Shown: positions 56,690 through 64,000 of the stretch, piece after piece | Position numbering within the stretch: the stretch's first letter is position 1 | Layout of the letters: the number at the start of each line of letters is the position of its first letter | Assembly (NCBI GenBank): GCA_007922305.1 | Contig: ML677334.1 | Coordinates: 16,748,344 to 16,812,343 of the forward strand | Direction of reading: 5' to 3' | Length of the DNA: 64,000 bases | Source: Dermatemys mawii | Lineage: Eukaryota; Chordata; Testudines; Dermatemydidae | Position numbers and translations under genes: made by a program | Notes under the pieces: model-generated | Seen by the model: only the letters and a program-made list of their open reading frames with translations | What the model was told of the DNA's origin: nothing | Database searches by the model: none

Positions 56690-57870
56690 GTACATGGGCC
56701 ATTATTTTAACCATGTATTACCAGAGTGTGATGCATTGTACCCCATGTAATACACTGTAATCCCATTGTCAGCACTCTTGTATGATCATAAGTTGTACAA
56801 AGTATGCCTTGTGAGGTATCATTTGCAAAGTCATTGCTACTGAACATCACTGTCTTGTTAAAATGTGTGTATCAACTGTGACTATGGAGTTACTAGATTT
56901 TGTTATATGTTTGTTACTGAAACATGATTCTGGGGACCATCCATAGACTAGCTCCTCAGAGATAACAAAGGACTGTAAACAAGGCTTGCATGTTACCTCA
57001 AAAGTTGTGTACACAGCAGGTGTGAGCAAGAAGTTTACAGTTCACCTGAGAGATGCTTCGAATCTCAAGGAACACCACAGACTTATTGGCTGCACCCCAG
57101 GGAGAGGGGGTTGCAGTGTGGAAGGAGAGTATTCCTCAAAGAGAGGAGGAGGGTATAAAATAACGGACAGTGGCTTCCTCATTGCCCTTCCTCACGCACC
57201 TCTAGACACAGCAACAAGACCGTTCAAAAGACAAAAGGGAGCATCTCTGAACTGTTAAAAGTGGTCCTGGCTGGAATGCTTTTCAGTCAGTATGAGCTGT
57301 TGAAAAATTTTGGGTGAGAGATCACTTTTACTTTCAAATCTTACTAACCTTGGTAAAAGTTTAGAAATTAGAATTTGTTATTTCTTGTAACAAATTTGGA
57401 CCTTTATGCCTTATCACTTATAATCTATCTTCCTCTAGTTACCAAAGTTGTTTCATTTAAACCCGTGTGCTTTTGGTTGAAGTGTCTGGGGAACTTCTAC
57501 TCAGATCAACAAAGGCTATTGTGTATTCATTACCCTTTATTGAAATGATGAACTTTTAATGAGCTTCCACTGTTTGGGGTTGGGGTGGGAGGCTTGAAGA
57601 GTGTAAAGAACACTTTTCTGGGTCACCAGCTTGGGACTGAGGGATGTGCTGGTGTTGCTATCTGTTCATGATTCGCTGGAAGAGCATTCCTGTAACTTCC
57701 CTGGCTGTGCCTTTATATGCTAATGGCTGTGTGAGGAGGGCCTGCAGAGGCTTATTTTCACTAACAGAGCAGTGTAAGAGACACTCTGGTCTGGAGAATT
57801 AAGGTAACTCAGAAGTTCAGTGGCTCAGGTTGCACCATGAGAGATGTCACACAAAGCAAGGGCCTGATTC
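56690..57870 (+). mobile_element. LTR-like interspersed repeat (degraded)
   Basis: Begins around 'gtgtgatgcattgtacccca', then 'gtacaaagtatgccttgtga', 'ggtatcatttgcaaagtcat', 'ctggggaccatccatagact', 'ggagagggggttgcagtgtg', 'ggagggtataaaataacgga' (a TATAAAA box at about 57153), 'gtgtgcttttggttgaagtg', 'gggtcaccagcttgggactg'. The TATA element and the tail shared with 42650-43400 suggest an LTR or LTR-derived repeat. No internal viral genes are present. Confidence 0.45.
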
Positions 57871-59085
57871 TGTAAGTACTCTACATTCTATTTTGTGCAG
57901 TGCTTACTACCTTGGACTACAGTGAGGATACAAAATAGTAAGTAGAGCTGGTTGGAAATATTTTGAGAAATTAGCATTTTCTGATTAAAAAAACATTTCT
58001 CAAAACTGAATCTTTTCATGGAAATGCACCAGTTTCATCATGAATATTGCTTTGGTCCAGGATGGAATTTCTGATTAAAACCAGACAGAGACCTTCCCCT
58101 GCCCCCAGAAGAGCCAGTAGGTTACTAGTGGATAGGGTACTTACCTGTGATGCTAAATGGCTTTTCACAGGCTTACACAGAGCAAGACTGATAACAGTGA
58201 TATGTTTCTGACAGTCATTGCAGAGCCCACTCTGTTTCTCTGCCTTTTTGCCATGTCTCCAGGAGAGAGAAAGCAGAATCTAAGACTTAGAACTTGCTCA
58301 ATTTTTGTCCAGATGTTATAGGGGATAGCTGCAGTCATTCCACCGATATAACTCACAACTCTCTTCCACTCCTGCATCACTTCTGCAGGGGCGGTATCTT
58401 GGTGAATAACTTCACAGCATCTCACTGGTCTGCCGTTTGCCACCCTACAGGGGATGTACAGAGTTAATCCTTTGACACCATAAGAGCAGCTCAAAGGCAC
58501 AGCAAAACTGTACATCAAAACTGGAAACTTAATTCTCACCCCCACCTCTCCGTGGCCTCCAAGATACAACGGCAAAGCCAAACAGCATCTACTGCACAGA
58601 CAAAAATGCCAGTGTAGCAGACACCATTTCTTTCTCTAAGGTTCCCCAAAAGCTAAGAAGAATCTCAGTGATGGAAAGTCAGAAATGCATATTTTAAAAA
58701 TGCTATCATAGCCTCTCTGGAAAATGCACAATGACTCTTTGCTACTGCTGTTGTTTTTTTTCCTACTCCCACTGCCAGACCCTCAAGGACAGGGCCTTTA
58801 TCAACAGCTGTGCAGCTGGGTAACCTGAGGGAGAGAAAATGAAAAACTCAGGATGAAATATTTGCAGACCTCATTGCAGAGTCTCAATGACAAATGAAAA
58901 TAGCGGAGAGGTGGAGGCTGTACTTGATGACAGAGAGGAAAAAAAAAACCCAGAGCTCTCCAGAAAGATCATGGGAGTGGCCAAGGACAGTATGCAATTG
59001 CCAGGGACAGCCCTGGCAAAAGACAGTATTGAAAAAGACCGAGAGATGAAGAGGTAACACAACGCCAGAGTGTCAGGGGCGCTGG
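57871..59085. other. Unclassified; one 138-codon minus-strand frame
   Basis: A minus-strand frame at 58165-58581 (138 codons) is open in moderately balanced composition and includes EVMQEWKRVVSYIGGM and NIWTKIEQVL. I do not recognise it. It may be part of an old repeat ORF or chance. No splice sites fit convincingly. Confidence 0.3.
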
Positions 59086-59087
59086 AA

Positions 59088-59430
59088 GTGAGAGGCGGGC
59101 AGGGGGTTATGGCTATGCCCCTGTGGCTATATCCGCCCCCTACTTTTTACTGGCTGCAAGGGTGAGCGAAGGATGGGAAGGGGAGCAGAGAGGAGTGAAT
59201 GGAGGGTGGGGTCTTGTAGGGAAGAGGCAGCACAGGAACAGGGCCTGGGGGAAGGGGCAGTGTGTGGGTGGGACTTGGGGAGAAGGGGAGCCTAGAGGGG
59301 ATGGGGCAGCACAAGAGTGCTGGCACAGGGAGAAGAGATGGTGCCTTGTGGGGAGGGACAGCATGGGGGCAGGGCCACAATTCAGGTACAAGTGGGTCTC
59401 CTATTTTTCGCACCCTTCTGCCACTCCTGA
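59088..59430. repeat. GC-rich purine-biased repeat
   Basis: 'cagggggttatggctatgcc' leads into G/A-rich units ('ggggaaggggcagtg', 'ggagaaggggagcc', 'ggggatggggcagc') ending near 'ctgccactcctgac'. The frames on both strands come from this bias. The ends CAGGGGCG and CCACTCCTG hint at an hAT-type element, without a clear TSD. Confidence 0.4.
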
Positions 59431-60168
59431 CAGAAGTGCATGATGCTGTTAGGGCAGCAGTCAATGCACTATTGTAGTAAACCAGGACCCAGCCATGTTA
59501 TGCAGATCCTGAACAATGCATGCTACTGGAAATACCAGCAACTCCTCTCCTCTTTAACCCTGCAGCAAAGCAGAGCAGAGGCCATTCCCTTCAGAGGCTC
59601 CAGCTCAGGAAAGTGAGAACAGTTGCAGTTGGGCTCCAGCTCTGTTGAGGCCTATAACACCCTTGATAACTTCGAGTCTTGCCACTTAGCACTAGAAGGC
59701 CCATAAACAAGAAGAGGCAGAGGCAAAGCGCATTCTTGCCTGGGACTTTAAGACCTTCTCCCCCTGTGTTGTGCCCTGCACTGCATTGTTGTGCTTCAAT
59801 TTTTCTGTTTCATATTTGTTTTAATTAAAGGTTTCTTTCTAGCTGATAGATTGCTGTTTAATAGACAGTTTAATAATAAAAACCTGCTATTTCATTATTG
59901 GTTCAGTTAAAGGTTTATATTCTTTGTTACACAATTGAGTTTTGTTTAATAGTAAAAACATTTAAAAATTCATCCTTAAGGAGTTATCAATATATTTTAC
60001 ACAGAAGATCCGTATGTTTGAACTAATCCATAGGTTTTTACCCAAGCATCTCCCTTCCACCTCCATGGGTTAACAGCTATATGTACAGCTGCACATTTTC
60101 AGGCTAGAAATTCAAAGTCAGAGCAACAGGCACTCCTGACGATACTGCCCTAATTGTTTCCTTTTTTA
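59431..60168. other. No gene recognised
   Basis: Unclassified, with AT-rich sequence after 59800. Some of 60000-60168 may be the far end of the Harbinger relic that continues on the other side of the MITE at 60171. Confidence 0.35.
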
Positions 60169-60170
60169 TA

Positions 60171-60915
60171 TACTGTATATACGTGATCATAAGCCTGTTC
60201 CTTTATAAGCCAATCCCCCATCCCCAAGATGGATAAGTAAAAACTGAAAATGTTTATGACCCATTCATAAGCTGACCCTATAATTCAGGGGGTGGCAGAC
60301 TTTGGCTCCTGGGACATCAGGATAAGCGGCTGGTGGGCTGAGATGGTTTGTTTACCTTGAGGGTCCGCAGGCACAAAGGTAAACCTAAGTAAACAAAGTG
60401 TCTCAGCCTGCCAGCTGCTTACCCTGACGGGCCAGGACAGCAACTGGTGGGGAAATTTGGGGGAGGAAGGAGAAGCGGGGGGTCAGGGAAGTAACCTCTG
60501 TGACCACCACACCCCCCCACACACACATGACCCCACCCCTAGCCCAGGATCTCAACCTTCTCCCCATCCCATCCCTTACCACCTTAGCTGGAGAAGGCCA
60601 GGGGAGGATGTCTCTGACCAGGCTGGAGATGCTCCAGCAGGTGGGGCCAGGCAGTGTGACTGCAGCCTGCCAACCCCAGAGCCGCAGCTGCTTCGGAGGC
60701 TGGGGGGAGAGCAGTGTGGCCAGAAGTGGAGAGACTCTGGCCTGCCTCTTTCCTTCTGGCTCTGCAGGCTGTGCTGCCTCTCCTTGCCCTCTTTGTTGGG
60801 ATGAGGGGCTTTATCCCATCTCTCCCTCTCTGTACCCATTCATAAGCCGACCCCCTTTTCTTTTGCTTCCCTTTTTTGCTAAAAAATTGCAGCTTATGAA
60901 TGAGTATATACAGTG
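60171..60915. mobile_element. TA-target MITE, 745 bp, nested in a Harbinger relic
   Basis: Left end TACTGTATATACGTGATCAT and right end mirrored as CACTGTATATACTCATTCAT, both running into 'aagcc'/'aagctgc', with TA on both sides (60169-60170 and 60916-60917). 'cataagccgacccc' is repeated internally. A GC-rich core and a nested fold-back are inside. The ends and TA target fit Tc1/mariner-like MITEs. Non-coding. Confidence 0.7.
60286..60440. repeat. Fold-back hAT-like repeat inside the 745-bp MITE
   Basis: 'gacatcaggataagcggctg' and 'ggtttgtttacctt' on the left are mirrored by 'agctgcttaccctgacgggc' and 'aagtaaacaaagtg' on the right. It resembles the hAT MITE at 49648. The palindrome is imperfect. 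Confidence 0.55.
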
Positions 60916-60924
60916 TATATATCT

Positions 60925-62060
60925 TGCTGGTTGCTCAAACCATTGAGCAAATCTCTGCACCTCAGCCACCCACCCATCATCAAGACTTTCTCCCTGAAAC
61001 TCACAAATATTGTGCAAAATGCATCATGATGCTAATCGTTATCACGTTTTTTCCCCTGCTGCTTCCCAACCTATTTCACAAACAGCACCATCTTCCTTTC
61101 AAATGGCGAAACGTACACCCTTCTATATTCTTGCAATTACTGAGATGTTAGACAAAAAGTTCCTTTCATCTGTTCAAGTGACCTGTGAATGGCTTCATTA
61201 ATCAGAGAAACAGAGAATAAGCCAGGTCTCTCAGGATAACTGGAGCAACCTCCACACCATTGATGTCCATAGTGATCCAAGGGGAAAACAGTCCTATATC
61301 CCGTAAGGTAAATAGAACTGAGCTTTCTGAAAGATGTTAGCATCATGGACCCTTCAAGGCCACCATGCATTTCTGCATATCTGCCATGGAGGTCAACAAG
61401 CCCTCGCAACCCCATGGAAAGAACTACTATGTTCTGCTAATAAATTTTGTGCCCAAGTGAAGGGACAAAAAATAGGCACATGGGTCCCATCTGTTGCCCC
61501 AATACAGTTTAGGACTGCCACGTGTGCAAAATCCTCTATAATCTCCTGAGCATTACCAAACTTTATAATCCAGTGCAATAGTATGTTTTTCATGGCAGTA
61601 CACACCCACATGACAATGACCCCAACAGCTTATCATCCACACTGAATTGGTTTGCTATGGACTGGTAGCATTTGGGTGTGACCAGCTTCCAGTTGGCAAT
61701 GGCGACCCACTTCTCCAGAGGCTTGGGGGACCGTACATAGGTATGCTGCCACAGTAGCTCCAGGGTCAGTTTAGCACAGCTCTCCAAAAAGGTTGCCGTC
61801 ACTATCCTGAAATTCTCTCACTACCATTGGTCATCTCAGCTCTGCAAACCTACCCTTTCCCAGCAATCCATACTGGTTTTCCAAGCCCAGAAACAGCACT
61901 GCACCACGGGAAGCTTTGTTCTGGGAATGCTCCTCTAGTATCAGCTTCTTGGAATCCTCCTCATCTTCCTCATCCCGCTTCCTCAGTGCTGAAGTTCCTC
62001 CTGCTGTGGAGCTGCTGCTCCTGCCATACCATTGGTTTGGTGGTGCAGTAGGCAAAGTCC
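60925..62060 (-). pseudogene. Old PIF/Harbinger transposase relic
   Basis: Minus-strand pieces in several frames follow the transposase order. An acidic segment (KRDEEDEEDSKKL) is near 61970. The helix-turn-helix region (KWVAIANWKLVTPKCYQSI) is near 61700. TDGTHVPIFCPF, with the first catalytic Asp, is near 61480. VDLHGRYAEMHG is near 61380. VAPVILRDLAYS, with the second Asp, is near 61240, then LMKPFTGHL. HLKGRWCCL is near 61100, and HNICEFQGESLDDGW ends near 60950. The catalytic Glu position reads as Gly (NIEGCTF). Many stops and frameshifts show that it is far older than the element at 6592-10960 and from a different subfamily. Confidence 0.82.
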
Positions 62061-62168
62061 AAAGCAAAATTCATTCAGCTTTGAAAGATGAAATAACACT
62101 GAATAAATGTCTGCATATTCATGGTTGCTGGCATAGCCCTATGGAGCATTCTTGGGTGGGTGTTAGCT

Positions 62169-62290
62169 AGAGTGACCTGATGTCCCGATTTTATAGGGAC
62201 AGTCCCAATATTTGGGGCTTTTTCTTATATAGGTTCCTATAACCCCTGCCTCCTGTCCTGATTTTTCACACTTGCTCTCTGGTCACCATA
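62169..62290. mobile_element. Short DNA transposon (MITE), about 122 bp
   Basis: 'agagtgacctgatgtcccga' on the left is mirrored by 'tctggtcaccata' on the right, with 'tagggacagtcccaatattt' and 'cctgtcctgatttttcacac' inside. This is a very common reptile MITE by recall. TSD unclear. Confidence 0.65.
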
Positions 62291-64000
62291 CTGCTAGCTG
62301 ACAGCAATTCAGAAATGGTGCTAGCCCACCCAGAAAGGAAACACAGAGCAGAAACTGAGGAAACATGGGATTTAAAAAAAAAATTAACCCTTCTGCTGTA
62401 CATTCCACAGTTCCCAGTGCAAAAGAGCATAGGATACCCTCCAAGAGTGCCATGGGCTTAGTACACAGCAAACTGCCACTTTGTGTACGTGATGTGGATT
62501 GAAAGATGGCACAGGTGTCCTGTGTGCACACTGTTAGGCAGCTTGCACATTGCACATTACCTGATGTGCATGAAAAAGCTACAGATTAAACCCTTCATGT
62601 GGACAAGCCTTTTGCATGGGCACTCATTTAGGGAGCACTTCCATGCTAAGCAAGAAAGTGACCAACCACTTGGCAAGCAACAATGAATATCCTGGTTTTT
62701 TATCAAAAACTCTCTTTCCTTTTCCCTCATCAAATTAATGATAAATATTCTTTATCAGATATCTTTAATGTTAACACACACTACTTATGAAGAGCAAAGA
62801 AGTACATCTTCACTGGAGCTGATCAAAACTTTTTGTACAATAATTGTTTCCAACAAACAATGGCTTTTTTCCCCCAGAAAAGAAAAAATGTGTGGAATTT
62901 TTTTTTAATTGATATTTTTTCAATGAGAAACCCAAAACATTTTTGGAAACCAGAAACAAACAAAAACTGACCTTTTTTTTCAACACAGGAAGTTTTCCGT
63001 GAAAATTTTCAAAAAGGAAAGGGAGCAGTTTTTCATTTCTTTTGAATTTTTTCCTAGTAAATATTTATCAGTTTCCAGGCAACACTAATATTTGCATTTA
63101 CAGATTTATCCTTGCACTTTCTGTTCTGGAATAACTGAGTGCCATGAATGGATAGATGGATGTGGATGATCATTTATTACAATAGCTCTTTTAAAAATCT
63201 ATGTTGGTCTACCTAGGAAGTGGCCTATCTGCTGAGGGTGGAGGATGGATATGTTTAAATGCAGGAGAATAATATCGAATTAGGGCTGGTTTGAGCCATT
63301 CCTTCAAAGGAGGAAAAACTGGGGTGGATTATAGAACAACTGTTTTGTCACCATGCTGATATACTGAAAGCAGATGACTCTTAGACCAGCATATTTCTTT
63401 TCTTTGGAGGAATATAAGTGGCTGAAACCAGGCCATATTTCTGGAGTAGGCTTTGCCAAAGATGACTCAGAGAAACTTGATTTAAGTTATAAAACCAATT
63501 AAACCTTTAGTAACAAAACCAAGAAAACAACAAAGAATTTTTACTATTCTTAAGTGCTTGAGCACACACGCAAATTATGACATTGCTCCTGGGGCTGTAC
63601 TGCAGCATTTCCTTAACCTACCAGCCTGGAGCTTGAAACATAATGAGTACTAAAGCATTAAACTAGAACAGGGGGTGCATTAGTAGGCCATTGGTGCATA
63701 CCTAGGGTGTCTTGTGTGAGGTAAGAGGATGAAAGCCAAGTGCTTTCCCTTTCACCACCTGAGGAGCACACAAGTAACCTACTAAAGCATACCCTGAGAA
63801 GGCTAATTGCTACTGGAGCAAGCACATTGATTTTACTATTCTTCTCTTTCATGCATCTTGATATTCTTTTCATTCCCAGAATGTGGGATAGTGACATTCA
63901 ATTGGGATTCTCAGTGAAATAAATAAAGAAATAATCAAACAAAACAAACGAACTCCCAAAGCAATGGAGGTAACAATAAATCATTTTTATACAAATTCCC
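62291..64000. other. No gene recognised
   Basis: AT-rich unclassified DNA with T-rich stretches around 62880-63000. Frames stay below 95 codons. Confidence 0.45.

Overview
This is vertebrate genomic DNA with no protein-coding exon of a host gene that I can support. It is AT-rich, has microsatellites, and is dense with interspersed repeats. The combination of CR1 LINEs, MIR-type SINEs, many PIF/Harbinger elements with 3-bp TWA target sites, hAT and Tigger-like MITEs, a DIRS-like gag relic and Penelope-like pieces suggests a non-avian reptile, most likely a turtle. The species call rests on remembered repeat families, not on a search.

Region by region: 1-5.9 kb is mostly unclassified non-coding DNA with one hAT-like relic, a 90-bp fold-back repeat and simple repeats. 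5.93-10.97 kb is the centrepiece. A 4.37-kb two-gene PIF/Harbinger transposon (6592-10960) sits inside the right terminal repeat of an older Harbinger MITE, with a TAA target duplication on both sides. It carries a spliced Myb/SANT-like gene on the plus strand and a HARBI1-like D-D-E transposase on the minus strand. The genes converge on polyadenylation signals about 10 bp apart. Both genes are broken by only a few point lesions: one homopolymer frameshift and one stop in the Myb gene, two stops in the transposase. 11-26 kb is intergenic or intronic DNA with hAT-like pieces, a CR1 reverse-transcriptase fragment, a CR1 3' end carrying a 9-bp-TSD insertion, two Tigger-like MITEs, an hAT MITE with a perfect 8-bp TSD, and MIR. 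26.6-27.8 kb is a GC-rich minisatellite-like block. 28-46 kb is mostly unclassified, with a second copy of a Tigger-like MITE, a LINE 3' end, two MIRs, a Harbinger-type MITE, a perfect 26-bp hairpin, a GC-rich repeat, CR1 3' ends and an LTR-like tail. 47-51 kb holds a decayed DIRS-like gag with two Harbinger-type MITEs in it, a Penelope-like GIY-YIG relic, an hAT fragment and an LTR-like block with three CCAAT boxes. 51-60 kb has MIR, long microsatellites, an LTR-like repeat and a GC-rich repeat. 60.1-62.3 kb has an older Harbinger transposase relic, interrupted by a 745-bp palindrome-ended MITE, and one more small MITE.

The genes do not form a cellular pathway. The only pair with a joint role is the Harbinger Myb-like protein and transposase, which in this superfamily act together: the Myb-like protein binds subterminal DNA and helps bring the transposase to the ends. 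The window is best read as layered transposition history, with several insertions whose order can be worked out from target duplications and from interrupted reading frames.
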